The notes under the pieces: generated by a model
Told to the model about the DNA's origin: nothing
Database searches by the model: none
Seen by the model: only the letters and a program-made list of their open reading frames with translations
Made by a program: the position numbers and the translations under genes
Shown here: one piece after another, positions 1 through 6,930 of the stretch
How the letters are laid out: each line of letters starts with the position of its first letter
Numbering within the stretch: the stretch's first letter is position 1
Assembly (NCBI GenBank): GCA_017613595.1
Contig: JAGADM010000003.1
Span: 1 to 20,062, forward strand
DNA from: Lachnospiraceae bacterium
GTDB taxonomy: Bacteria > Bacillota_A > Clostridia > Lachnospirales > Lachnospiraceae
Direction: 5' to 3'
DNA: 20,062 bases

Positions 1-97
1 ACCGGATCTCATAGAACACCGTGAAAGATAATCACGGAGCATAACACCGGAGCAGACAGATAACCATCCAACAACAGGAAAAGTCCATGAATGACGG

Positions 98-273
98 GTG
101 GAATTTAGTTTTTCTCAAGTTGCTCCAGCCGTCTGTTTGCCATGCAGACAAACAGATTTGACGGCTTGATTTTATCATGTTTTTTTATTCTTTCCAAGGA
201 GATTTTTCCGGATTTCTTCGTCAAAATCTTCTCACAGCCCACTTTTCACCGATTGAGTGGAATTTAGTTTTTC
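98..273 (+). repeat. 17-bp direct repeat, two copies 159 bp apart
   Basis: GTGGAATTTAGTTTTTC occurs at 98-114 and again, identically, at 257-273. The flanks do not match, so this is not a long tandem duplication. Direct repeats of this kind can be protein-binding sites or residues of a mobile element, but I do not recognise the sequence and saw no inverted copy in the window. Confidence 0.7.
127..180 (+). terminator. Terminator-like hairpin reading rightward
   Basis: AGCCGTC (127-133) plus TGTTTG (134-139) pair with CAAACA (149-154) and GACGGCT (160-166), giving a 13-bp stem with a 5-nt bulge (155-159) and a 9-nt loop. T-rich sequence follows, which fits a rho-independent terminator for a plus-strand gene left of the window. 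A competing hairpin GTCTG (131-135) with CAGAC (145-149) is also possible, so a regulatory switch is an alternative reading. Confidence 0.4.
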
Positions 274-322
274 ATTTGACCACAGTTTTTTCATGCCTTT
301 CGTCCTGTTTTTTTGTCTGGTA

Positions 323-539
323 TGGTACTCAACCAATCAAAATAACCTCCTGAGTACCAATAAAAACAATCCGGATGGTACTCATCTTCCTATGAAAGTA
401 AGTTGAGTACCAGGATAGGGCAAGAATTCCATGAACTATTTATTATTGAGTGGTACTCAACCTGTGTTTTTTCTCTCTTGATACCTTTTTCCCTTCAACG
501 GCTGGTACTCACATTATAAAATCAACCACTTGAGTACCA
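323..539. repeat. Alternating inverted 9-mer array TGGTACTCA / TGAGTACCA
   Basis: Forward copies of TGGTACTCA start at 323, 376, 451 and 503; exact reverse complements start at 351, 404 and 531. Three units are exactly 37 bp long (323-359, 376-412, 503-539): 9-mer, 19-nt centre, inverted 9-mer. The fourth forward copy (451-459) has a decayed partner at 479-485 (TGATACC, missing one G) at almost the same spacing. The 19-nt centres are unrelated to one another, so the 9-mers and the spacing are what is conserved. This could be a set of operators for a dimeric or oligomeric DNA-binding protein, or a run of RNA hairpins. No gene within the array reads through. Confidence 0.85.
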
Positions 540-559
540 TGATGCAGCATATTTACTTC

Positions 560-625
560 CCGAAACCCGATTAAACACCCGATACCGCTGCACCGAAACC
601 CAGATTTATACTCGATACCGCTGTA
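560..625. repeat. 33-bp tandem duplication, two copies
   Basis: Units 560-592 and 593-625 match at 25 of 33 positions by my count. The ends are best conserved (CCGAAACCC at the left, CGATACCGCTG at the right). A third, partial unit may start at 626 (CCGATGCC). The repeat lies between the 9-mer array and the terminator of the esterase operon and has no obvious coding sense. Confidence 0.6.
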
Positions 626-645
626 CCGATGCCTCTTTCCGGAAT

Positions 646-695
646 AAAAAAATCCACCTGCAGAACGGCGGAAGCCGTAAACTGCAGGTGGATTT
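646..695 (-). terminator. Rho-independent terminator of the xylan operon
   Basis: A perfect 14-bp stem pairs 650-663 with 682-695. The loop carries a second small stem (ACGGC, GGAA loop, GCCGT). On the minus strand the stem is followed by a run of at least seven U (plus-strand A run 646-652). It begins 13 bases past the esterase stop and should end the five-gene transcript. Confidence 0.92.
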
Positions 696-708
696 CAAAT
701 CATATTAT

Positions 709-1824
709 TCAGTCCTGAAAGATCTTCGGCAGGAAGCTGTGGATGCAGCGTCTCCATACCGTCCAGTCGTGTCCGCCCGGATAAGTCTCGCGGATCATGT
801 TAAGGCCCTTGCCCTCAAGGAACTTGTCGTCGCCGTCAAATGCGTTGAAGTACTGGTCCTCGGTACCCATCGCGCGGTAGAATACCTTGAATTCCTTATT
901 GAATTTATCGGGATCCTTCAGAATGTCAAGATGCGGCTGCGGCGGCTCCTGACCCTCGGGTCCGCGGAACGGCATGCGGAGGAATCCGCTGAACAGACCG
1001 GCGTAACCGAACTTGTCGGGATTCGTCAGAGTCGTAATGCTCGTCTGCATGCTGCCCATCGAAAGACCTGCCATGGCACGGTTCCATTTGTCGGTATAAA
1101 CATTGTAATGCGACTCGATGTAAGGAATAAAATCCTTCAAAAGAACGTCGATGAACGTAAAGCGCGGGAAACCGCCGGGCTGCTCATCAACCTGCGTCAT
1201 GCCGTTGCCCATTACAATGATTATCTCTTTCATCTCGCCCTTCGCAAGAAGGTTATCGGCGATGCGCCCTACATGTCCCTGGTAAACCCAGCCGGTCTCG
1301 TTCTCGCCGTAGCCGTGCTGCAGGTAAAGCACCGGATACTTCTTCGCGGGATCGTACTTCGGCGGTGTGTAAACAAGCATGATCTCGTGCTTGCCCGTTA
1401 CGCTCGAGTACACATACTGTCTCGAAACGGCACCGTGCTCAACGCCCGCAAGACCGTCCCAGTCTTCGCCCGGAACCGGAACATCGAAGAAATGCATCGG
1501 ACGGCAGCAGCCGTAGCCGATCGGCAGGCACGGATTCATCACGTCGTTTCCGTCGTATTTGAGGAAGAAGTATAAGAAGCCTCTTCCCATGTCGAGCGTT
1601 CCTTCAAAACCGCCCTTGTCGTCAACCTTCTCAAGCGGGAAGATCGTACCGAAACGGTCCAGAACAACCTCCTTCGCATTGGGTGCAACGACCCGTACGT
1701 GAACCTTTCCGTCGGGCAGAATCTCATAGCCCTGCATCCCCTCGCGGTTCACTTCGCCGAGCACGCGGTCAAAACACACGGTGGTGTCAAGCGGCCACGG
1801 GCTCCTTGCATTGATTTCTTTCAT
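709..1824 (-). CDS. CE1-like carbohydrate esterase (esterase D / enterochelin-esterase fold)
   Basis: A 371-residue alpha/beta hydrolase of the putative esterase family (PF00756), the fold of acetyl-xylan and feruloyl esterases. Residues about 30-120 look like an immunoglobulin-like E-set domain of the kind preceding CE1 modules. The catalytic part follows, with QHGYGENETGW at about 169-179 (oxyanion region), the nucleophile elbow GLSMG with Ser255, an acidic candidate in GTED near 322, and GHDW with His352. The start is placed at 1824 because GGAGGG lies eight bases before that ATG; the upstream in-frame ATG at 1839 overlaps this ribosome binding site. No signal peptide is seen, so it should be cytoplasmic. 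It is the last gene of an operon with a GH10 xylanase, which supports a role in deacylating xylo-oligosaccharides. The exact ester substrate is not determined. Confidence 0.85.
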   Translation of the reverse strand: MKEINARSPWPLDTTVCFDRVLGEVNREGMQGYEILPDGKVHVRVVAPNAKEVVLDRFGTIFPLEKVDDKGGFEGTLDMGRGFLYFFLKYDGNDVMNPCLPIGYGCCRPMHFFDVPVPGEDWDGLAGVEHGAVSRQYVYSSVTGKHEIMLVYTPPKYDPAKKYPVLYLQHGYGENETGWVYQGHVGRIADNLLAKGEMKEIIIVMGNGMTQVDEQPGGFPRFTFIDVLLKDFIPYIESHYNVYTDKWNRAMAGLSMGSMQTSITTLTNPDKFGYAGLFSGFLRMPFRGPEGQEPPQPHLDILKDPDKFNKEFKVFYRAMGTEDQYFNAFDGDDKFLEGKGLNMIRETYPGGHDWTVWRRCIHSFLPKIFQD

Positions 1825-1842
1825 TTTGTAACCCTCCATATA

Positions 1843-2505
1843 TTATATTTTTAACTTTCTACGTACCCTTTTCCGACGTTTCGGCTTTCGTTCTACTGTG
1901 GTAGAACGCTTATTTTCCTGCTTAAACGCCTCAATCTTCTGAGCAATCTCGGTATAGTCCCGTTCGAACAGCAGGCGGCTGTACTCCTCCTGTAGCTGTT
2001 CTTCGGGGATCAATGCTCCGATCTGCTCCGTGATTGCCTTAACGACAAATGCCTTGCTCTTCTCCTTATACCGCGGCATCCGGAACTTCTCCTGTAACGC
2101 TACCAGCTCCGGTCTCCACAAAAACGCGAGTTTCCGCTCCCATGTTACCTTTGTTCCGTCCGACGGCTGCCGCAGAAGGTAGAAATCCGGACCGGCTTCG
2201 GTCTGGTCGACCGTGATGATGCCCCAATGCGCCGGCACGTGCTCCTCAATATGCATCGCGTGGCTCGTTCCGACAACGACGATGTTCCGATCGAAGAACT
2301 TATCGTAATCCTTCACCTGCCGCGCGAGTCTCGCGTACGTGTCCGCGTCGCTTTTGATCTCAAGCCCCCAGATAGCTCCGGGAAGCACCATGAACACATC
2401 CGCACGTGATTTGCCGATTGTCTTCTCTTCGATCACACGGACCTTGCCGTACGTCTCTTCGAGCCAGTCGAACAGCGGCTCGCGGATGTCCTTATCGTAA
2501 ATCAT
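1843..2505 (-). CDS. sce7726-type protein with PD-(D/E)XK nuclease-like core
   Basis: A 220-residue protein resembling the sce7726 family. The N-terminal half shows a PD-(D/E)XK pattern: Glu26/27, GKSRAD with Asp36, then GLEIKSD with Glu49 and Lys51, followed by ADTYARLARQ at about 54-63, the usual helix after the ExK strand. The family is predicted, not proven, to be nuclease-like. The C-terminus (about 199-220) is strongly basic and could bind nucleic acid. The gene starts three bases after the Nudix stop, with an AGG-rich stretch in the end of that gene as likely ribosome binding site, and ends 18 bases before the esterase start, so it is co-transcribed. A function inside a xylan operon is not evident; such proteins are often found near phage or defence genes, none of which are seen here. 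Confidence 0.8.
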   Translation of the reverse strand: MIYDKDIREPLFDWLEETYGKVRVIEEKTIGKSRADVFMVLPGAIWGLEIKSDADTYARLARQVKDYDKFFDRNIVVVGTSHAMHIEEHVPAHWGIITVDQTEAGPDFYLLRQPSDGTKVTWERKLAFLWRPELVALQEKFRMPRYKEKSKAFVVKAITEQIGALIPEEQLQEEYSRLLFERDYTEIAQKIEAFKQENKRSTTVERKPKRRKRVRRKLKI

Positions 2506-2508
2506 CGA

Positions 2509-3168
2509 TTAAGCCTCATAGACATATGCGAAATAGGACAGAACAACCCATGTCGCGATGGAAAATGTGTTGCCGAACCGGTCGCGTCCGCTCCGGAATA
2601 TCTCGGCCGCTTCCTTCTTCGTGATCAGTTCAAACCCGTTGAAAAGCTCCGTTCCCACACAGTTGGTCTGACACAGCTCCGAAAGGTCGGAAAGCGTAAT
2701 ATCCGCCGCGAGGAAAGCATTGCTCTCATCGGTCATTCCCGGGGAGGAAAATGCGCACGGATTCAGCACCGTGATCGTATCGTCCTTACCCATCCGGATA
2801 CCGGTTTCCTCGAAGATCTCGCGCTCGGCTGCCGTCTTCAGCGGCTCGCTCTCCGCAGCGTCCTCGGGATCGATCAGCCCGGCAATCGGGCTTAACAGGA
2901 ACTGCCCTACCGGATACCGGTACTCGTAGGAAAGAAGCAGCTTCGGCTCCTCTCCCGGAAGATGTACGATCACCGCGATCGTCACCGCGTCCGGAAGCAT
3001 CTTCTGAAACTCCTCGTCGGATTTGACCGCTACAATCTCTTGCGCGGGTCTTCTCGTCGCGTCGAAATAATGCTTGCCCTCCGCGTAGCGAAGATCATAC
3101 AGACGTATGTATTTCGCGTCGTAAAGGGTGTCCACCTTTTCCGTTGTGATAACGGGTCTCTTGTCCAT
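2509..3168 (-). CDS. Nudix hydrolase, ADP-ribose pyrophosphatase-like
   Basis: A 219-residue Nudix-family protein. The signature is REIFEETGI at 116-124 with Glu108 seven residues before the Arg, and Gly97 further upstream; the Gly-to-Glu gap is ten residues rather than the canonical five, so the box carries a short insertion. The general layout, with a beta-rich N-terminal part and SYEYRYPVGQ before the box, resembles ADP-ribose or nucleotide-sugar pyrophosphatases. These hydrolyse a nucleoside diphosphate linked to another group, using Mg2+ or Mn2+. The start at 3168 is preceded by AGGAG/AAGGA sequences. It lies 24 bases after the xylanase stop and three before the nuclease-like gene, in the same operon. 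The actual substrate cannot be read from the sequence. Confidence 0.85.
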   Translation of the reverse strand: MDKRPVITTEKVDTLYDAKYIRLYDLRYAEGKHYFDATRRPAQEIVAVKSDEEFQKMLPDAVTIAVIVHLPGEEPKLLLSYEYRYPVGQFLLSPIAGLIDPEDAAESEPLKTAAEREIFEETGIRMGKDDTITVLNPCAFSSPGMTDESNAFLAADITLSDLSELCQTNCVGTELFNGFELITKKEAAEIFRSGRDRFGNTFSIATWVVLSYFAYVYEA

Positions 3169-3192
3169 AAATCCTTTATCTCCTGAATGAAA

Positions 3193-4446
3193 CTATATTG
3201 TAACCGCGATGTCCTTCGTATTCTTTCCGAGTACGAAGGAAGCCGTATTTTCGCCGCAGGATGCCTTATAGGTTCCGCGGTAGCCGTCGAGCGCAACGCA
3301 GCCGTTCTCATCGCTCGTGAGCGTCACATCGGTCATCCACTCTTCCTTCACGAGTTTCTGAAGCGTCAGATACGACGGCTTCACGGAGTTGTCGATCCGG
3401 ATCAGGCCGCTCGGGGCATGAAGCCATGCGCCGTCCGCAAGATCCCAGCCGGTAACCGCCTCAACGCTCGGAGAACCGAACAGAATCTCCTCCATCTCTT
3501 TCCACTCACGCGCCTGACGCTCTTCGCCTTCGGGCGTCGTCGGCCATTCGTCCACCTGATAATCGTTCAGGTCAACGATATGCGGCGGCATAATCTCGCC
3601 GGACACAAGCGTGTTCTCGGTAAAATGCAACGGAAGCCCGAACTTCGAGAAGCGTTCCACAACGTCCTTAAGCCACGCGGCGCCCTTGTAGCCCTGGTGC
3701 TGGTGTGTCTGCAGGCCGATCGCGCCGATCGGAACGCCTGCCTCAAGACACTCATCGATCACCTTCTCATATGCGGGGGAAAGATTGAAGTCATTGATCA
3801 GAAGGAGCGCATCCGGATTGGCGTCCTTCGCTGCGGCGAAAACTTCCTTAATCAGGTTCTCGCGGCCGTAGGCGTTACAGATTCTCGTAATGGCGTTATC
3901 GTAGCGGTCGAATACCGGCATGATAACGGTCTCATTGATAACATCCCAGATATCGATGACACCCTTGAACGCCGTCACATCTCTCTGAATACGGGCCAGC
4001 TGCTTCTCCATGATGGTCTTGTTGTCATACTTCAGAAGCCAGTCCGCGCACGCCGTATGCCAGCAAAGCGGATGTCCCTTCGGCGTTACGCCGCGGGCCT
4101 TCAGATACTTTGCCGCGTCCATGCGGCTCTCATACATTACACGGCCTTCCTCGGGCTCATAACCGCCCCAGTAAAAAGGCAGCGTACCGTAGTTGAAAAG
4201 GTCCGTGAAACGGTCCACTCTCTCCTGAAAGAAAGCCTTATCCAGCGTGCGGCCGTTGATTACAACCTTCCGCTTCTCATAGTGGCCGTGGTTTCCGATG
4301 CTCAGCGTATCAAACGCGCCGCATCCGAATAAAAACTCGTGGTTCGTAAGTTTCATACGAACGCTCTTACCGGCAAGCGGTCTGCCCGCTCCGTCGGTAA
4401 ATGTCACCTTTGCCTTCGCGCATCTGTGTTCCTGTCTTGCGCTCAT
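3193..4446 (-). CDS. GH10 endo-1,4-beta-xylanase, intracellular
   Basis: A 417-residue glycoside hydrolase family 10 enzyme that cleaves beta-1,4-xylosidic links with retention. The conserved GHPLCWH lies at 124-130, the acid/base in WDVINE with Glu172, QTHQH at 246-250, and the nucleophile in HFTE with Glu277. An N-terminal beta-rich stretch (about 10-45) precedes the barrel and a short beta-rich tail (about 368-417) follows it. There is no signal peptide, so it probably trims imported xylo-oligosaccharides. AGAGG sits before the ATG. The start codon overlaps the stop of the upstream Cys-rich peptide gene by one base (TAATG), which implies translational coupling. Downstream genes follow on the same transcript as far as the esterase. 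Confidence 0.93.
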   Translation of the reverse strand: MSARQEHRCAKAKVTFTDGAGRPLAGKSVRMKLTNHEFLFGCGAFDTLSIGNHGHYEKRKVVINGRTLDKAFFQERVDRFTDLFNYGTLPFYWGGYEPEEGRVMYESRMDAAKYLKARGVTPKGHPLCWHTACADWLLKYDNKTIMEKQLARIQRDVTAFKGVIDIWDVINETVIMPVFDRYDNAITRICNAYGRENLIKEVFAAAKDANPDALLLINDFNLSPAYEKVIDECLEAGVPIGAIGLQTHQHQGYKGAAWLKDVVERFSKFGLPLHFTENTLVSGEIMPPHIVDLNDYQVDEWPTTPEGEERQAREWKEMEEILFGSPSVEAVTGWDLADGAWLHAPSGLIRIDNSVKPSYLTLQKLVKEEWMTDVTLTSDENGCVALDGYRGTYKASCGENTASFVLGKNTKDIAVTI

Positions 4447-4625
4447 TATGTATTCCTCTCTTTCTCACACATGCCGCCCATCGGGCAGCTTCCGCAGTTT
4501 CCGCCGCAGGAATGCTTCCCCGCGCGGCGGTCCTTCACAATACGCCGGACGGCGAGAAATACAAAAAAAGCAAGGATCAGGAGCACGATGATCGTGCCGA
4601 AGTGCGCTGTCAAAAACCCCAACAT
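4446..4625 (-). CDS. FeoB-associated Cys-rich membrane peptide, 59 aa
   Basis: A 59-residue protein in a frame too short for ordinary ORF cut-offs. One transmembrane helix (about 10-27) is followed by a basic stretch (RRIVKDRR) and a Cys-rich tail with Cys40, 44, 47 and 53 in the pattern CGGNCGSCPMGGMC. This is the hallmark of the FeoB-associated Cys-rich membrane protein family (PF12669), usually encoded next to the ferrous iron transporter FeoB and thought to help iron transport. AGGAGAGGG precedes the ATG. It is the first gene after a strong promoter and its stop overlaps the xylanase ATG. No feoA or feoB is present in the window, so this copy is an orphan placed at the head of a xylan operon. 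An overlapping 77-codon frame in the same stretch lacks these marks. Confidence 0.85.
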   Translation of the reverse strand: MLGFLTAHFGTIIVLLILAFFVFLAVRRIVKDRRAGKHSCGGNCGSCPMGGMCEKERNT

Positions 4626-4669
4626 AGCCCTCTCCTTTTCCGTCTTCCGCGGCCATCACAGTATATTTC

Positions 4670-4698
4670 ATTGTACCGCAGGGAGAAATAAAAGTCAA
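4670..4698 (-). promoter_or_regulatory. Sigma-A promoter of the xylan operon
   Basis: Reading leftward: TTGACT (4698-4693), a 17-base spacer, then TACAAT (4675-4670). Each hexamer matches five of six consensus bases and the spacing is optimal. The predicted start point is about 40 bases before the Cys-rich peptide ATG. No operator or catabolite-repression site was recognised around it. Confidence 0.85.
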
Positions 4699-4713
4699 AG
4701 CGCCGGGGATGTA

Positions 4714-5145
4714 TTATCTTTGCTTTTTCATTAACTTTCGAAGCAATAATACAGCCAGCGTCATTACATACGGAACCAGAATGATCACTACGGCGATTGC
4801 CGCGAGGAACAGCGTGAGCAGTCCCTGGCTGAGCGTCCCGGTATTGCGGCTCGGGAACAGTTCGCCCGAAATGATCAGAAAAGCAAGAAGCGCGAGCACC
4901 AGAATCAGTGCAAACATAAGCGTGTAATAAAGCACCTTTTTCGAGGTCTTCCCGATCTCGTCACCGAGACCGATGATGCGCCGGCTGATCCGCTCTCCCG
5001 GAAGGCTAACAAGCAGCACCGCCGCGGAAAATACAACGACACAGAAGAATCTCGTCGTGCTCTCTTCGTTGATCGTCGCGATGAAAAATCCGACCGCCGT
5101 CAGGGCGCACAGGATAATCCTCGCGAGCAGATACTCCTTCTTCAT
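4714..5145 (-). CDS. Small four-helix membrane protein of unknown function
   Basis: A 143-residue hydrophobic protein that I do not recognise. Likely membrane segments are about 6-24, 32-49, 70-93 and 106-136; a polar loop (about 50-69) lies between the second and third helices and the C-terminus is basic (RKLMKKQR). No catalytic motif stands out. Its ATG overlaps the stop of the alkylation repair gene (ATGA), so it is translated from the same message. A separate promoter for the xylan operon starts just past its stop, and no terminator was seen between them, so some read-through is possible. Confidence 0.7.
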   Translation of the reverse strand: MKKEYLLARIILCALTAVGFFIATINEESTTRFFCVVVFSAAVLLVSLPGERISRRIIGLGDEIGKTSKKVLYYTLMFALILVLALLAFLIISGELFPSRNTGTLSQGLLTLFLAAIAVVIILVPYVMTLAVLLLRKLMKKQR

Positions 5146-5828
5146 TCCTGCTCCGCCTTTCTCTTAAGAGTCTTCAGGTAAGCCTTGTGTTCATCGGAAA
5201 CGCGGAAGCTCTCCGCAGCTTTCTGAATGGCCTTATTATGCGACCAGGCGTCAAGCTTACCCTGTTCGATAAACGGAACACACGCGTCATACTGCTTCGC
5301 GAGCGCCGTCGCGAAATACCACGCGATCATCATCTTAAGGTAATAATCGTCCCCTCGCTTTGCCGCAACCCATTCCGCGTACTCCGGCCGGAAATCCTCG
5401 CCGAGGAATTCGTTCATCAGCATGCGCATACCGAAACGCGACGTGTAGACATGGTCCGAATCGATCCATTTCCTTATGTACGGAAGCAGCTTCTCATGGT
5501 TCTTTGAAAACACCTTCGGGCTCGACTGGTCACATACCGGCCAGCAGTCCACGTGCGGCAGGAAGCGCTCCGTCTCGCGGATGCACTCATCGAAATCCTT
5601 TATCATCGCAATCAGAAAGAAGTGAACAAGATTCTCCTCATAGAAACGGTGCGGCAGTTCTTTAAGAAACGCCGCGGCCTCGTCCGTTCCCCGCACTTCC
5701 TTCGCGATCCTGCGCATATCGGGAGTCCGCACGCCGAGTATCGTCTCCGCCGGAATGTTCGGCACAAGTTTACTCTGAAACGCCTGATACACAGGGTCTG
5801 CTGCTGTTTTCAATCGGTCAATGATCAT
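5142..5828 (-). CDS. AlkD-like DNA alkylation repair protein
   Basis: A 228-residue, helix-rich protein of the DNA alkylation repair family (PF08713, AlkC/AlkD-like HEAT-repeat glycosylases), which excise N3- and N7-alkylated purines without base flipping. Family marks are the ETILGVRTPDMRRIAKE segment (28-44), the YEENLVHFFLI helix (63-73), the DCWPVCD motif at 94-100, which corresponds to the active-site region, and MMIAWYFA near 166. Length is typical. GGGGAGG lies eight bases before the ATG, inside the end of the kinase gene, whose stop is one base away. It overlaps the next membrane-protein gene by four bases. The three genes form one unit, though sugar kinase and DNA repair have no known functional tie. 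Confidence 0.88.
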   Translation of the reverse strand: MIIDRLKTAADPVYQAFQSKLVPNIPAETILGVRTPDMRRIAKEVRGTDEAAAFLKELPHRFYEENLVHFFLIAMIKDFDECIRETERFLPHVDCWPVCDQSSPKVFSKNHEKLLPYIRKWIDSDHVYTSRFGMRMLMNEFLGEDFRPEYAEWVAAKRGDDYYLKMMIAWYFATALAKQYDACVPFIEQGKLDAWSHNKAIQKAAESFRVSDEHKAYLKTLKRKAEQE

Positions 5829-5829
5829 A

Positions 5830-6729
5830 TTAACATCCTCCCCGGATCAGTTTCTCCACCTCATCAAGCTTCGGTGGGTTCAGCGGCAAAGGAAACCGCG
5901 AGATTGCAATCGCCGAGCAGGCGCTCGCGAACCGGACAAGTTCCTCATCATTCATTCCCTTAAGCAGTCCGTACACACAGCCCGCTTTGAACGTGTCGCC
6001 CGCGCCGAGCGTGCTCACAACCGGAACACGGAACGGTTTCATCCGCTTTGTCTCCTCTCCTTTGCGGCCGTAGAGCATATCTCCGCCGCCCTGTGTCAGT
6101 ATCGTAAGTCCTTCGCTTTCCTTCTGTAAAAGCGCCATAATATCTTCCGGAGCCATTCCCGCGTAATGCTGCGACGTGCACTCCTTCGATACGACATTGA
6201 CCGCCGCGTAGCGGTGTAACGGAGATTCATGAGGCGTGTCGATCGTTACATACGGAACATTCAGTTTACGGCACAGTTCCGCGGCCTTCATCGTTTCCTC
6301 CCCGAAGAACGGGTCCACGGCGGCCGCCCGGCAGCCCGCGATATCCTCTTCTTTCGGAATGCTCCACCAGCGCTTTCCGGTCGAGAACAGCGTCTGAAAA
6401 CGTCCCATCGGGGAACGCACAAGTCCGGCGATCACGACGTAATCCATCACGCCGGCATCCTTTGAATACTGTAACGGGGAAAGGTCCACCGTTTTATTCT
6501 CATAAAATTTCCTAAGCATCGGCGCCACTTCGGTACCGATCCATGTGCCGTCCATACGCACCTGCACGCCGAGGGACGCGAGTACGGTTGCCGCCGTTCC
6601 GGTCTCTCCTCCCGGCAGAAAATACTGTTCCTTTATTTCCGAATACTCATCGGGCTGAAGGAATCCGTCCTTCAAAAGAAAAGAATGGGTACCGAGTACC
6701 TGTCCGAAAAGATATGCTTCCGCTTTCAT
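5830..6729 (-). CDS. PfkB-family carbohydrate/nucleoside kinase
   Basis: A 299-residue ribokinase-like kinase that phosphorylates a sugar or nucleoside hydroxyl with ATP. The N-terminal substrate/phosphate motif GGETGTAA is at about 40-47 and the catalytic anion-hole motif STLGAGDTF at about 239-247, with Asp245 as the general base. The usual C-terminal helix with SACSAIAISR follows. The start is put at 6729, where GGAGG stands eight bases ahead; the longer frame to 6780 lacks a ribosome binding site and would add 17 unusual residues. It heads a three-gene unit with the DNA repair and membrane genes. The substrate cannot be named: the family includes ribokinases, fructokinases and adenosine kinases. 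Confidence 0.87.
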   Translation of the reverse strand: MKAEAYLFGQVLGTHSFLLKDGFLQPDEYSEIKEQYFLPGGETGTAATVLASLGVQVRMDGTWIGTEVAPMLRKFYENKTVDLSPLQYSKDAGVMDYVVIAGLVRSPMGRFQTLFSTGKRWWSIPKEEDIAGCRAAAVDPFFGEETMKAAELCRKLNVPYVTIDTPHESPLHRYAAVNVVSKECTSQHYAGMAPEDIMALLQKESEGLTILTQGGGDMLYGRKGEETKRMKPFRVPVVSTLGAGDTFKAGCVYGLLKGMNDEELVRFASACSAIAISRFPLPLNPPKLDEVEKLIRGGC

Positions 6730-6797
6730 TCCGCCTTCCTCCGCTTCTTTGAAAACCGCTCCCGCCGAAAACTGACGCATATTGCGGCGTTTCTGTT

Positions 6798-6806
6798 ATC
6801 ATACCA
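6798..6806 (-). promoter_or_regulatory. Extended -10 promoter of the kinase unit
   Basis: On the minus strand TGG precedes TATGAT (6803-6798), an extended -10 element. The -35 region is weak (TGTACT at 17 bases, three of six matches). It lies about 70 bases before the kinase ATG. Confidence 0.6.
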
Positions 6807-6850
6807 CAAAATGAACGAGTAGTACACACCGAAAGGCATTTTCCGTTGTA

Positions 6851-6879
6851 TTGACAAAACTCCGCATTCGCTGTTAACT
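6851..6879 (+). promoter_or_regulatory. Possible promoter of the MATE gene
   Basis: A perfect -35 TTGACA (6851-6856) is followed 17 bases later by TTAACT (6874-6879), a poor -10 with three of six matches. It lies about 50 bases before the MATE start and is divergent from the kinase promoter. The good -35 makes it plausible, the -10 leaves doubt. Confidence 0.4.
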
Positions 6880-6930
6880 AAACTTATAAACCCGCTTGCG
6901 AAGGCTTAGTCCTTCGGAAAAGAGGACACT

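Larger units (their letters stand above)
1..645. other. Gene-free, AT-rich, repeat-bearing intergenic region
   Basis: No convincing reading frame is present on either strand. The stretch is visibly richer in A and T than the coding DNA to its right, with many T runs between about 170 and 320. It contains a small hairpin (CCGTGA at 19-24 with TCACGG at 32-37), two copies of a 17-bp direct repeat, a terminator-like hairpin at 127-166, the alternating 9-mer array at 323-539 and a 33-bp tandem duplication at 560-625. These are listed separately. The left neighbour lies outside the window, so whether this is a promoter region, a decayed mobile element or an RNA gene cannot be decided here. Confidence 0.6.

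Noticed and set aside
323..539. CRISPR-like array
   Set aside because: Repeats are only 9 bases, alternate in orientation, spacers are 19 and uneven between units, and no cas gene is present.
3187..4332. 381-codon plus-strand ORF opposite the xylanase
   Set aside because: It mirrors the GH10 gene, whose catalytic motifs are unmistakable.
4465..4698. 77-codon minus-strand ORF overlapping the Cys-rich peptide
   Set aside because: Its first part covers the promoter and ribosome binding site, and the other frame has a membrane helix plus a known Cys motif and a proper start.
6730..6780. Longer N-terminus for the PfkB kinase
   Set aside because: The extra 17 residues contain the ribosome binding site of the internal ATG and have no ribosome binding site of their own.
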